A stretch of DNA of 16,377 nt, taken from positions 1 to 16,377 of the forward strand of contig JANNXI010000283.1 in assembly GCA_031409495.1 (NCBI GenBank). The letters run 5' to 3'. The DNA is from JANMDR01 sp031409495. GTDB lineage: Bacteria; Pseudomonadota; Gammaproteobacteria; Burkholderiales; Usitatibacteraceae. Below the pieces are notes generated by a model. The model searched no databases. It worked only from the letters and a program-made list of their open reading frames with translations, and was not told where the DNA came from. The position numbers and the translations under genes were made by a program. Below are positions 7,135 through 15,199 of this stretch, in pieces (within the stretch, counting starts at the first letter, position 1; each line of letters starts with the position of its first letter).

Positions 7135-7594
7135 CGATGCGTTTGGCGGTGTTTTAGAGCGTTCACCCGCCTTAGCCGCCTTACTTGCAGGGGAGAGGCC
7201 GTTTAACAGCGCAGAAGACGTCTGCTGCAAGCTCTATCAGCTCTTACAAACATTGGATAGCAGCCAGCAACTAGCGCTTTTGCGCGCCCACCCCGCATTA
7301 GGGCAATCCGCAGCGCAATTAGCCACCCTCACCGCTGAATCGCAGCACGAGCAGACTACGGCTGGGCTAACCGCGTTAGAGGCCGCAGCGCAGGCACGGT
7401 TGCAGGATGGCAACACCGCCTACATGGCTAAGTTTGGCCATCCGTTTATCATTTGCGCACGCTTGAATACGTCCGCCGCCATTTTGGCGCAGCTTGAAGC
7501 GCGGCTGCACAACACCGCATCGATGGAACACAGCAACGCGCTATCGCAAGTGATGGATATTGCGCGACTACGCGTAATCGACTTACTAAATTAG
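7067..7594 (+). CDS. uraD: OHCU decarboxylase
   Basis: A predicted 175-residue 2-oxo-4-hydroxy-4-carboxy-5-ureidoimidazoline decarboxylase that yields S-allantoin stereospecifically. Family blocks are present: FGGVLERSP (26-34), RAHPALG (73-79) with the presumed catalytic His75, a Glu95 twenty residues later in SQHEQ (the spacing known for the His/Glu pair), NTAYMAKFGHPFIICAR (116-132) and a C-terminal Arg-bearing helix. The start is fixed between narrow limits because an in-frame TGA occurs at 7061-7063, just 4-6 bases upstream of the ATG. No Shine-Dalgarno sequence is evident, so initiation may be leaderless or depend on upstream translation. It is the first gene of the right arm, 6 bases before uraH. 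Confidence 0.92.
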   Translation: MPAIKFKHDKLNALNAATPATFSDAFGGVLERSPALAALLAGERPFNSAEDVCCKLYQLLQTLDSSQQLALLRAHPALGQSAAQLATLTAESQHEQTTAGLTALEAAAQARLQDGNTAYMAKFGHPFIICARLNTSAAILAQLEARLHNTASMEHSNALSQVMDIARLRVIDLLN

Positions 7595-7600
7595 AAAATT

Positions 7601-7957
7601 ATGGCCAAACTAAGCACCCACGTACTCGACACCGCGCACGGTAAACCGGCCGCCAACATGCAGATAACGCTCTATAAAGTGGGCTCGAATGCCGCTAAAA
7701 TAGGGCTTCTTCAGGCTGTTACTAACGCCGATGGACGCACTGAAGCGCCACTGCTTTCTGGCGACACCATCGAAACGGGTATATATGAGTTGCACTTTTA
7801 TGCGGGCGATTATTTTCGCAGCATCGGGATAACGCTTAGCAGCCCACCTTTTTTAGATATTGTGCCCATTCAGTTCGGTATTGCTGACCCGCAGGGCAAT
7901 TATCATGTGCCGCTACTGGTTAGCCCCTTTGCGTATTCAACCTATCGAGGCAGTTAA
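7601..7957 (+). CDS. uraH: 5-Hydroxyisourate hydrolase (transthyretin-related)
   Basis: A predicted 118-residue tetrameric enzyme hydrolysing 5-hydroxyisourate to OHCU. It shows the complete set of signatures separating it from transthyretin: N-terminal STHVLDTAHGKPA with His7, Arg46 in DGRT, His102 in YHVPLL and the C-terminal tetrapeptide YRGS (115-118). There is no signal peptide, so it acts in the cytoplasm. It lies 6 bases after uraD and 5 bases before puuD. Between them the three genes carry urate to S-allantoin, and UraH and UraD process unstable intermediates that otherwise decay to racemic allantoin. Confidence 0.95.
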   Translation: MAKLSTHVLDTAHGKPAANMQITLYKVGSNAAKIGLLQAVTNADGRTEAPLLSGDTIETGIYELHFYAGDYFRSIGITLSSPPFLDIVPIQFGIADPQGNYHVPLLVSPFAYSTYRGS

Positions 7958-7962
7958 TCATC

Positions 7963-9189
7963 ATGCTTGCGTATTCACTGGAATGGTTAAACTTTTTAGG
8001 GCGTTGGCTGCATGTAATTACCGGCATTGCATGGATTGGCGCATCGTTTTACTTCATTTGGCTTGATTCGAATCTGCGGACCCCAGAAGACCCTGAAGCA
8101 ATCAAAAAAGGCATTAAAGGCGAAGTGTGGTCGGTACATGGTGGCGGCATTTATCATGCGCAAAAATATTTAGCTTCGCCCGAAAAACTACCCGCACCGC
8201 TGCACTGGTTTAAGTGGGAAGCTTATTCCACGTGGCTTTCAGGCATGTTTATGCTGATATTGATTTACTACGTCAGTGCGGATATTTATCTAATCGATGC
8301 CGCTGTTTATCCGCTGTCGCAGGCGGCGTCCATCGCAATTGGGTTGGGCTTTCTTTTTGGCGGTTGGGTGGTGTATCACGCATTGTGCAATAGCCGTTTA
8401 GGTAAAAACGACACTGCGCTTGCTATCGCTATTGCCATACTTTGTACAGCTTCTGCCTATGTGCTGTGCAAGCTATTTTCTGGTCGTGGCGCGTTCATTC
8501 ATTATGGTGCGATGTTGGGCACTATTATGGTTGCAAACGTGGCCATGGTGATTATCCCTGGCCAGCGCGAAATTGTTAAAGCAAAAAACGAAAACCGTCC
8601 CATTGACCCTATTCACGGGCTACGCGGCAAACAGCGCTCAGTCCACAATACCTATTTTACCCTGCCGGTATTGATGACGATGATTAGCAACCACTATGCG
8701 CTATTCACCAATCACAGCTACAACTGGTTGGTGCTGTTGGCGTTAACCATCGCAGGCGCGCTGATTCGCTTGTACTTTGTTTTTAAAAACCAGGGGCGCG
8801 TGAAAAAAGGATTATTGTGGGCGGGAGGCGCGGTGCTAATCGCCTTATTTTTTGCGCTGGCACCGCGTGCCACCACTGTCCCCGCCTTGCAAATAAAGGC
8901 TGTAAATGCACTAAATACGGGCATCTATAGCCTACCAGCTAACGTGGCCACAATCGTGGCGGAACGCTGCACCAATTGCCACATGGCGCAACCAAGCTAT
9001 CCGGGATTTGCGGCGGCACCTAAAAATATTTTATTGGATTCACCCGAGCGCATCATCGCGCAGGCGCAAACTATCTATCAACAAACCGTTGTTTTAAAGG
9101 CCATGCCAATTGGTAACTTAACCAAAATTACCGACGATGAACGGGCGGTGTTAGCGCGTTGGGCAGAAGGATTGGCCGCAAAAAAATGA
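7963..9189 (+). CDS. puuD: Membrane urate hydroxylase with C-terminal cytochrome c domain
   Basis: A predicted 408-residue inner-membrane enzyme oxidising urate to 5-hydroxyisourate and passing electrons to its own cytochrome c domain rather than directly to O2. The N-terminal ~300 residues hold about eight hydrophobic segments (roughly 10-33, 88-108, 118-140, 152-172, 178-198, 230-247, 254-274, 284-301) with family blocks RWLHVITGIAWIGASFYF and GEVWSVHGGGIYHAQKY. The tail (~325-408) has one c-type haem site CTNCH (336-340) and a probable axial Met381 in KAMPIGN. This matches the urate oxidase N-terminal domain plus cytochrome c architecture known from Proteobacteria. The haem domain should face the periplasm. 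GAGG lies 12 bases before the ATG. Its stop overlaps the moaA start. Confidence 0.92.
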   Translation: MLAYSLEWLNFLGRWLHVITGIAWIGASFYFIWLDSNLRTPEDPEAIKKGIKGEVWSVHGGGIYHAQKYLASPEKLPAPLHWFKWEAYSTWLSGMFMLILIYYVSADIYLIDAAVYPLSQAASIAIGLGFLFGGWVVYHALCNSRLGKNDTALAIAIAILCTASAYVLCKLFSGRGAFIHYGAMLGTIMVANVAMVIIPGQREIVKAKNENRPIDPIHGLRGKQRSVHNTYFTLPVLMTMISNHYALFTNHSYNWLVLLALTIAGALIRLYFVFKNQGRVKKGLLWAGGAVLIALFFALAPRATTVPALQIKAVNALNTGIYSLPANVATIVAERCTNCHMAQPSYPGFAAAPKNILLDSPERIIAQAQTIYQQTVVLKAMPIGNLTKITDDERAVLARWAEGLAAKK

Positions 9190-10295
9190 GTACGCTAATA
9201 AAAGCAAAGCTGAGCGATATTGCGGTGGTGAAATACCCCAACACTTTAGCTATTCCGTCGAGTGACACAACGCCAAGTGGTGCGGCAATTCTGGATGTAC
9301 GAGGTCGGCCGTTGCGTGATTTACGTATTTCAGTAACCGATAGATGCAATTTTCGTTGCAGCTATTGCATGCCAAAGAGCGTGTTTGACAACAACTATAA
9401 ATTTCTGCCACAGGACCAAATTTTACGCTTTGAAGAAATGGTCTCTATCGCCCAAGCAGCCCACAGAATGGGCCTAGAAAAAATCCGCTTAACCGGGGGA
9501 GAGCCACTATTGCGACGCGGCATCGAACGCCTAGTCGCCCTGTTAAAGGCCGCCCTGCCTGATGTAACGCTCACCCTTACCACTAACGGCAGCGCGTTGA
9601 AAGCCAAAGCACATGCTCTAAAAGCAGCTGGGCTAGATCGCCTCACCATTTCGCTTGACAGCCTAAATGACGCCACTTTTCGCACGATGAACGATGTTGA
9701 TTTTCCAGTTGCAGACGTGCTGCACGGTATTGACGCAGCCGCAGCAGCTGGCTTTACCAACACCAAAATTAATATGGTCGTAAAGCGCGGCGTGAACGAT
9801 AACGACGTGTTGCCCATGGCGCGTCACTTCAAAGGCAGCGGCCACACCGTGCGTTTTATTGAATTTATGGATGTAGGCGCCACCAACGGCTGGAACATGG
9901 ATTCAGTGGTGCCCAGTGCTGAAATTATCGCTGCCATCCATGCCGAAATGCCATTAGTTTCGCTGCAGCCAAACTACCAAGGCGAAGTAGCACAACGCTG
10001 GCAATATGCAAACACCGATAGCGAAGTGGGCGTCATCTCCAGCGTCACCCAAGCGTTTTGCCAGAGCTGCACGCGCGCAAGAATTTCAACTGACGGCAAA
10101 CTTTACACTTGCTTGTTTGCGGGCGCGGGTTACGATTTAATGCCGATAATTCGCAATCCTACAATACCTGAAGACGCCCTATTTTCCGCACTCTCAAGCA
10201 TATGGAATCAACGTAACGATAATTATTCAGAAACCCGCCATCTGAACACCACAGCCAAATCACCGCGCGTTGAAATGAGTTTCATCGGCGGCTAG
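9186..10295 (+). CDS. moaA: GTP 3',8-cyclase MoaA (molybdenum cofactor biosynthesis)
   Basis: A predicted 369-residue radical SAM enzyme catalysing the first step of molybdopterin synthesis, with MoaC. The N-terminal cluster motif is C54-x3-C58-x2-C61 (DRCNFRCSYCMP), the SAM-binding block is LTGGEPLLR (102-110), the C-terminal cluster is C292-x2-C295-x13-C309, and the protein ends in the conserved double glycine. It is longer than E. coli MoaA (329) because of a ~36-residue N-terminal extension. The ATG at 9186 is preferred because it forms a 4-bp ATGA overlap with the puuD stop; an upstream in-frame ATG at 9159 would lie deep inside puuD. Coupling to urate catabolism suggests cofactor supply for xanthine dehydrogenase (inference). 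Other moa/moe genes are absent here. Confidence 0.93.
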   Translation: MSTLIKAKLSDIAVVKYPNTLAIPSSDTTPSGAAILDVRGRPLRDLRISVTDRCNFRCSYCMPKSVFDNNYKFLPQDQILRFEEMVSIAQAAHRMGLEKIRLTGGEPLLRRGIERLVALLKAALPDVTLTLTTNGSALKAKAHALKAAGLDRLTISLDSLNDATFRTMNDVDFPVADVLHGIDAAAAAGFTNTKINMVVKRGVNDNDVLPMARHFKGSGHTVRFIEFMDVGATNGWNMDSVVPSAEIIAAIHAEMPLVSLQPNYQGEVAQRWQYANTDSEVGVISSVTQAFCQSCTRARISTDGKLYTCLFAGAGYDLMPIIRNPTIPEDALFSALSSIWNQRNDNYSETRHLNTTAKSPRVEMSFIGG

Positions 10296-10301
10296 CTATT
10301 C

Positions 10302-10318
10302 ATTTTGCGTACCAAAAT
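10302..10318 (+). repeat. AT-rich dyad between moaA and the DUF2461 gene
   Basis: ATTTTG-CGTAC-CAAAAT, a 6-bp stem with a 5-base loop, lies in the 35-base gap between the two genes. It has no T-run, so it is unlikely to stop transcription. The 13-base core TTTGCGTACCAAA recurs at 2070-2082, also as a dyad with the same loop. Confidence 0.3.
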
Positions 10319-10330
10319 AAGCCAACCATT

Positions 10331-11026
10331 ATGCACATCCCCGCCCTAACGCAGTTCCTGCAAGACTTAAGCGAAAACAATAATCGCCAGTGGTTTATGC
10401 ATCACAAGCCTGCCTACGATATTTTGCGCGAGGAATTTTTAGCAGTAATCGTTGCACTGATCCCCATGATGGCAAAGTTTGATCCCACCATTGAACATAT
10501 TAGCCCGAAGAAGGCTATATTTAGAGTTAATCGAGACATTCGCTTCTCACATAACAAAGATCCATACAAAACAAATTTTTCGGCGAGCATCAGCAACAAC
10601 GCTAAAAAAGGCACTGGCGCGGGTTACTACTTTCAGATAAACAAATACGGCACGCTCTTCATCGGCGGCGGCTATTATCTTCCCGAACCATCGCACCTAA
10701 GATTAATCCGCAACTACGTCGTGGCGCATCCTGAGAAGCTCTCAAAGCTGTTGAAGAACAAAGCCTTCAAAGCGCGGTACGGCGACATGGATGACGAAGA
10801 TGGCCTAAGCCGCCCGCCGAAAGGCTTCACCGATTTGCCAGCAGATTTCACCCACATGGAAACCATCAAGCAACGCCATTTTGTAAGTTTCCTAGAAATT
10901 TCGTTAGACAAAAATCAGCCCATAGAGGCCGCGCAATTGGCCAGAGAAATCGCGGCAACCCTTAATGACGTGTATCCATTGGTGGCGTGGCTAAGAGAAG
11001 CCTTGCAATCTGCTGCGCAACCATGA
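10331..11026 (+). CDS. DUF2461 / TIGR02453 family protein
   Basis: A predicted 231-residue cytosolic protein of a widespread family without an established function. Recognisable blocks are FLQDLSENNNRQWFMHHKPAYD near the N-terminus, RVNRDIRFSHNKDPYKTN in the middle and GYYFQIN...LFIGGGYYLPEPSHL after it; length is normal for the family. There is no signal peptide or membrane segment. The ATG has no strong Shine-Dalgarno sequence. It lies 35 bases after moaA on the same strand without an intervening terminator, so it is probably the last gene of the right arm of the urate operon. Nothing in the sequence ties it chemically to purine breakdown or to molybdopterin. Confidence 0.85.
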   Translation: MHIPALTQFLQDLSENNNRQWFMHHKPAYDILREEFLAVIVALIPMMAKFDPTIEHISPKKAIFRVNRDIRFSHNKDPYKTNFSASISNNAKKGTGAGYYFQINKYGTLFIGGGYYLPEPSHLRLIRNYVVAHPEKLSKLLKNKAFKARYGDMDDEDGLSRPPKGFTDLPADFTHMETIKQRHFVSFLEISLDKNQPIEAAQLAREIAATLNDVYPLVAWLREALQSAAQP

Positions 11027-11141
11027 TTAGCCAACATTTGAACCCCTCGACCTTCTCGACTCATACTGGTTGCACTCAAAACTAAACGCGCTCCGCAAGC
11101 AGTTACGGCTCGCTAGAAAGTATTTCCCGAGATTCCGCCAC

Positions 11142-11780
11142 CTACTTGGCCAAAGCCAAACACGCGCGCGTTTTCTCGTCACTTGGCAGTTGCCGACTCA
11201 CCGCCTGCCATTGTTGCGTGCAGCGTTCTTCTAACTGCATCAGCGCCATGTTTTCGCTAGTGGTGCGGCCAAACAGGCGCGAATGCAGCTTGAAGGTTTC
11301 CAACTGCGCCTCGAGACGCTCGGCATTTTTAGGATCAATTTCTTGCAGACACGCCATCACTTCTGTGGCAACACGTTCAAGCTTGGCATTACATTCTGGG
11401 CCATCGGAGTAAGTCAGCTTGGACTGGCCTACTTTCGGCGGAGGCAGACGATCGACATCAAGCGTGGTCTTTTTAAAGTTCCATGGTTTTGAAATCCAAT
11501 CTTGCCACTGAACAAAGTGCATCGTGCCGCTAATGCGTCGCTTAGTGGTGCCGCCTTGGGGCGTGCAATCGGCCTTAAATTCAGTGGACATTTCCTTCAA
11601 GCCCTTGGCGTCCTCGGATATTTTCACAAATTTTTCATACGAAACCAATACGCAGCCAGCGCCAATACTGCGCGCTACATCTTGCTCTGTTAGTGCGGTT
11701 TGCCCACACGCAACAAGCAACGTTGAGCTGAAAATAGTGCCGCACAACAATGCGGATCTTCTCGAAAAAAAAGATGTCAT
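11142..11780 (-). CDS. Predicted lipoprotein of unknown function, cysteine-rich
   Basis: A 212-residue protein not assigned to any family. The N-terminus is a lipoprotein signal: positive SRR (6-8), a hydrophobic stretch and a lipobox LVAC with the lipidated Cys25; Gly26 at +2 favours outer-membrane sorting. SRRSALL resembles a twin-arginine motif. The mature part has six further cysteines (43, 72, 130, 144, 187, 207), an even number that fits disulfides in the periplasm. A Trp-rich patch (92-100, QWQDWISKPW) follows a GTMHF strand, and the C-terminal third is probably helical. AAGGA lies 7 bases before the ATG. It converges on the DUF2461 gene, with 115 bases between them and no clear terminator, and follows the FAD oxidoreductase gene by 90 bases. 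Confidence 0.75.
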   Translation of the reverse strand: MTSFFSRRSALLCGTIFSSTLLVACGQTALTEQDVARSIGAGCVLVSYEKFVKISEDAKGLKEMSTEFKADCTPQGGTTKRRISGTMHFVQWQDWISKPWNFKKTTLDVDRLPPPKVGQSKLTYSDGPECNAKLERVATEVMACLQEIDPKNAERLEAQLETFKLHSRLFGRTTSENMALMQLEERCTQQWQAVSRQLPSDEKTRACLALAK

Positions 11781-11870
11781 CAGCTATCCTTAGCGAAGAT
11801 TTCATATTAAACATGCTTAGAGATGCCTGCATTTAGATACGTCTACAGACCATTTGCTACAAACGAATTG

Positions 11871-13460
11871 CTACACCCCACGCAGCACTTCCCGCGCGGC
11901 ATTATGCCCCGGAACGCCTGTTACGCCGCCACCTGGGTGCGTGCCTGAGCCGCACTGATACAAGCCCTTGATGGGTGTGCCGTAATTGCCGTGTCCTAAT
12001 AAAGGGCGTGCGCTAAAAAGTTGATCCAAACTTAAGCGGCCATGAAAAATATCACCATCAACTAGCCCAAACTTACGCTCTAAGTCTAGGGGCGAATGAA
12101 TTTGACTGGCGATAATGCTTTGCTTGAAATTTGGGGCATAACTGTTGACGGTATCGATGATGATATCGGCCGCTGTTTGGCGCAAATTATCCCAGCTTTG
12201 TCCATCCTCCAACTTCGGGTTAAAGTGTTGGCAAAATAGGCTGGCAACGTGCTTACCTGCTGGCGCTAAGGTAGTATCAACCGTACTGGGAATCAGTATT
12301 TCCACGATAGGTTTGGTGGAATAGCCATTTAACTTAGCGTCAAAAAATGCGCGTTCCATATAGGCCATGCTCGGTGCCATGATGATGCCGGATTGGTGGT
12401 GGCTTGCCCCAACAATATCGCTGTGCGGCATGCAGCTAAAATTTGGCAAAGCATCCAGCGCCACATTCATGCGGAATGTACCCGACCCGCACTGATAGTT
12501 GTTGATGCGCGTTGAAAAATCCGCGTCAAGGTGTTGAGCCGACACCAACTTACCAAACAGTAATTTTGGGTTCAAGTTTGATACCACCAAACGTGCCCGA
12601 ATGATTTCCCCTGAAGCTAACCGAACACCACTAGCTGCACCGCGTTCAACTATTACTTCTGCCACTTCAGCGTCAGTTTGAATCTGCACGCCACGTGCGA
12701 CTGCCTCCGCTGCCAGCGCCTGCGTAATCGCGCCCATACCACCCACCGCGTGCCCCCAAATACCCTTCTTGCCGTTTACTTCACCAAACACGTGGTGTAG
12801 CAGCACATAGGCGCTGCCGGGTGTATAGGGCGACGCAAAATTACCGACGACCGCATCAAAACCAAAGGCGGCTTTGATAGGCACGGATTCAAAATAGCTA
12901 TTTAATACTTCACCTGCGGACTTCGTAAACAAATCCAACACATCGCGGCGCGCCGAAATATTCAGGGCTTTGAAACGCTTTAGCAGTTTGATGCTGGCGA
13001 TGAAATCACCTAAGCCACCACCACTATTGGGCGGCGTAACAAGCAAGGTATCGCGCAATACGTCAGCGACTGTTTCAAGCATGGCGTAGTAACTTGGTAA
13101 AGCTTGCGCGTCGCGTTGGCTAAAGCGCGCCACCTCTGCTTGGGTAGCAGCTAAGCCCCCACCAATTTTTATGTGCTCGCCGTTTTCGAGCGGCAAAAAA
13201 TTACTGTAGGGCCGCTCAATAATTTTTAGGCCGCGCTCTACGAGGCGGCAATCTTTTATTACTTTTGGGTGCAGCAAACTTACTGTATAGCTAGCCGTAG
13301 AATTCCTAAAACCGGGATGAAATTCTTCAGTTACTGCGGCACCACCCACAATATACCGCCGCTCTAAAACCCGCACTGCGTGGCCCTTTGCGGCTAGATA
13401 GCATGCACAAACCAAGCCATTATGACCACCGCCAACAATAATAATTTCAGTTGCAGCCAC
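11871..13460 (-). CDS. PYROXD2-like FAD-dependent oxidoreductase (phytoene desaturase superfamily)
   Basis: A predicted 529-residue flavoprotein of the COG1233/PYROXD2 group, related to phytoene desaturases and amine oxidases. The dinucleotide-binding motif VGGGHNGLVCACYLA sits at 9-23, with the ribose-binding acidic residue Glu33 in VLERR. The C-terminus carries the family's FAD-contact block CGSGTHPGGGVTGVPGHNAA (503-522). The substrate is not predictable: carotenoid synthesis is unlikely because no other crt gene is near and these relatives are a separate branch. The start is GTG, overlapping the upstream hydrolase stop by one base (TAGTG), which supports translational coupling. It is the last gene of the fau-folD-hydrolase-oxidoreductase operon. 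No terminator is evident in the 90 bases that follow. Confidence 0.85.
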   Translation of the reverse strand: MAATEIIIVGGGHNGLVCACYLAAKGHAVRVLERRYIVGGAAVTEEFHPGFRNSTASYTVSLLHPKVIKDCRLVERGLKIIERPYSNFLPLENGEHIKIGGGLAATQAEVARFSQRDAQALPSYYAMLETVADVLRDTLLVTPPNSGGGLGDFIASIKLLKRFKALNISARRDVLDLFTKSAGEVLNSYFESVPIKAAFGFDAVVGNFASPYTPGSAYVLLHHVFGEVNGKKGIWGHAVGGMGAITQALAAEAVARGVQIQTDAEVAEVIVERGAASGVRLASGEIIRARLVVSNLNPKLLFGKLVSAQHLDADFSTRINNYQCGSGTFRMNVALDALPNFSCMPHSDIVGASHHQSGIIMAPSMAYMERAFFDAKLNGYSTKPIVEILIPSTVDTTLAPAGKHVASLFCQHFNPKLEDGQSWDNLRQTAADIIIDTVNSYAPNFKQSIIASQIHSPLDLERKFGLVDGDIFHGRLSLDQLFSARPLLGHGNYGTPIKGLYQCGSGTHPGGGVTGVPGHNAAREVLRGV

Positions 13461-14308
13461 TACAATGGCGCCGTCAAAAATTGAATAATGGCATCTTGCG
13501 TAGGTGCATCTTGCAGCATCGGCGCATGCCCCGTATTGGCAATTTCTAAACCAGAAACTCCGGTTTTTTTACACATTTCAGCATAGGTTTCAGGCAACAA
13601 TAAATCAGATACAGCGCCCCGCAATAACAGCGTTGGACAGGTAATGGCGTTCCAATAGGGTGATAAATCTATGTCCACCGCTGGTTTGATACGAAACGCT
13701 TCTCCCACGCCAGGATCATAACGAAACACCCATGTGCCGTCATCGCGCTGCTTTACGAGTGGGCGTGTAAGGTTGTCCCACTGCGCTTCGCTCAATGGCC
13801 CAAACGGGCTCACGGTTTTTACTGCTGCAATCACTTGATCGATGCTTTGAAACGCGGGCGACTTGCCCACATACATGCCGATACGTTCGAGCGATTCTTT
13901 CGGAATATGCGTGCCGGCATCGTTAACCACTAAGCGCTTAATGGGTGAATTTGGCATACTGGCTAACAACATACCCAAAATACCGCCCATTGACGTACCC
14001 AGCCATTGTACTGATTGCGCATTTAAGCGCGCCATGAGGGCGGTAGAATCAACAATGTACTGCGGGTAGTGGTAGTCAGCCTTATTGGTCAACCAGGCGC
14101 TTTCACCCCTGCCAGCTGCGTCTGGACAAATGACGCGAAAATGGCTGGAAAGCCGCGTAGCTAGGGCGTCAAAATCTCGGCTACAGCGGGTTAAACCATG
14201 CGCACAAACAACCACATTAGGGTTATCTGCAGCGCCCCATTCGGTGTAATGCAAGGTGTGAAAGCCGGAACTGGTAGCGCTTTGCAGAAATTTATGCGTT
14301 GGATTCAT
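13460..14308 (-). CDS. Alpha/beta hydrolase
   Basis: A predicted 282-residue cytosolic alpha/beta-hydrolase. The oxyanion strand is AHGLT (36-40), the nucleophile elbow is GTSMGG with Ser106, and the likely acid and base are Asp235 (VSDLLLP) and His261 (NTGHAPML), so the triad is complete. CPDAAGRGES (61-70) is the usual loop after the second strand. It has no signal peptide. Family resemblance alone does not give a substrate; esters, lactones or C-C bonds are all possible. It starts 6 bases after the folD stop and ends overlapping the next gene by one base, so it is co-expressed with folD and the FAD oxidoreductase. The pair could act on the same substrate (inference). Confidence 0.87.
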   Translation of the reverse strand: MNPTHKFLQSATSSGFHTLHYTEWGAADNPNVVVCAHGLTRCSRDFDALATRLSSHFRVICPDAAGRGESAWLTNKADYHYPQYIVDSTALMARLNAQSVQWLGTSMGGILGMLLASMPNSPIKRLVVNDAGTHIPKESLERIGMYVGKSPAFQSIDQVIAAVKTVSPFGPLSEAQWDNLTRPLVKQRDDGTWVFRYDPGVGEAFRIKPAVDIDLSPYWNAITCPTLLLRGAVSDLLLPETYAEMCKKTGVSGLEIANTGHAPMLQDAPTQDAIIQFLTAPL

Positions 14309-14314
14309 ATCGTT

Positions 14315-15199
14315 TTAGGCCAAATTCGTATCGCCTGCATACGCATGGCGAGGATGTTTTTGTTCAGCTGACTTTAAGGTATTGCCAAGCAGCATCGTGA
14401 TGGTCATCGGCCCTACCCCCCCCGGCACAGGCGTGATGGCGGAGGCTTTAGCAGCCACCGCAGCGTAGTCCACGTCGCCACAAAGCTTGCCATCAGGCAG
14501 TCGATTGATGCCCACATCAATCACCACAGCGCCGGGCTTTACCATATCGGCCGTGACAAAATTAGCGCGGCCAATGGCTGCAACGATTAAGTCAGCGCGC
14601 TTAATGTGATCGATGAGATTTTTAGTTTTGGAATGGCACACCGTTACGGTGGCGCCAGCGTTAATCAGCATTAGCGCCTGCGGCTTGCCCACAATAGTAG
14701 ACCGGCCGATTACCACCGCATCCATCCCTTCTACATTAATATTGCTGTACTCCAACATTTTCATCACGCCCCACGGCGTACAGGGCGGAAATACCGGCGT
14801 ACCAAAAATAAGAGCGCCGACATTCACGAAGTGAAATCCATCTACGTCTTTGTTGGGTGCAATCGCCTCGAGCACACGCTGTGTATCGATGTGCGCCGGC
14901 ACTGGTAACTGCACCAAGATGCCGTGAATACGGGGGTCTTCATTGAGCGCACTAATTTTAGCCAGCAGTTCGGCTTCGGTTGTCGCTTCAGCCATGGCGT
15001 GAATTTCAGAGTGCATTCCGATAGATTCGCAGGCCTTGGCTTTGTTGCGCACATACACTTGGCTGGCGGGATTTTCGCCCACAATGACCACCGCTAGGCC
15101 GGGCTGTACACCGTCGAGCCGCAATTGATCGACGCGTAACTTAAATTCTTGGCGGTAGTATTCTGAAATTTTCTTGCCGTCTATAATCAATGCGCTCAT
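14315..15199 (-). CDS. folD: Bifunctional methylenetetrahydrofolate dehydrogenase / methenyl-THF cyclohydrolase
   Basis: A predicted 294-residue enzyme interconverting 5,10-methylene-THF, 5,10-methenyl-THF and 10-formyl-THF in the cytoplasm. It shows Tyr49/Lys53 of the catalytic block ASQVYVRNKAKAC (45-57), ILVQLPVP (94-101), KDVDGFH (117-123), the NADP-site GRSTIVGKP (165-173) and PVPGGVGPMT (257-266). The ATG at 15199 is preferred because it overlaps the upstream cyclo-ligase stop as ATGA; a TTG three codons earlier gives only MQK more and no better ribosome site. FolD and the cyclo-ligase meet at 5,10-methenyl-THF, so their coupling makes metabolic sense. Confidence 0.95.
   Translation of the reverse strand: MSALIIDGKKISEYYRQEFKLRVDQLRLDGVQPGLAVVIVGENPASQVYVRNKAKACESIGMHSEIHAMAEATTEAELLAKISALNEDPRIHGILVQLPVPAHIDTQRVLEAIAPNKDVDGFHFVNVGALIFGTPVFPPCTPWGVMKMLEYSNINVEGMDAVVIGRSTIVGKPQALMLINAGATVTVCHSKTKNLIDHIKRADLIVAAIGRANFVTADMVKPGAVVIDVGINRLPDGKLCGDVDYAAVAAKASAITPVPGGVGPMTITMLLGNTLKSAEQKHPRHAYAGDTNLA

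Noticed and set aside
9159..9185. Upstream in-frame start for moaA (MGRRIGRKK extension)
   Set aside because: It would lie inside puuD without a good ribosome site, whereas the ATG at 9186 overlaps the puuD stop in the ATGA pattern typical of coupled genes.
11027..11141. Terminator between the convergent DUF2461 and lipoprotein genes
   Set aside because: No GC-rich stem followed by a T-run could be found on either strand in these 115 bases.
11871..13460. Carotenoid desaturase (CrtI) assignment
   Set aside because: The FAD motifs are shared, but the C-terminal block is that of PYROXD2-like proteins and no crtB, crtE or other carotenoid gene is nearby.
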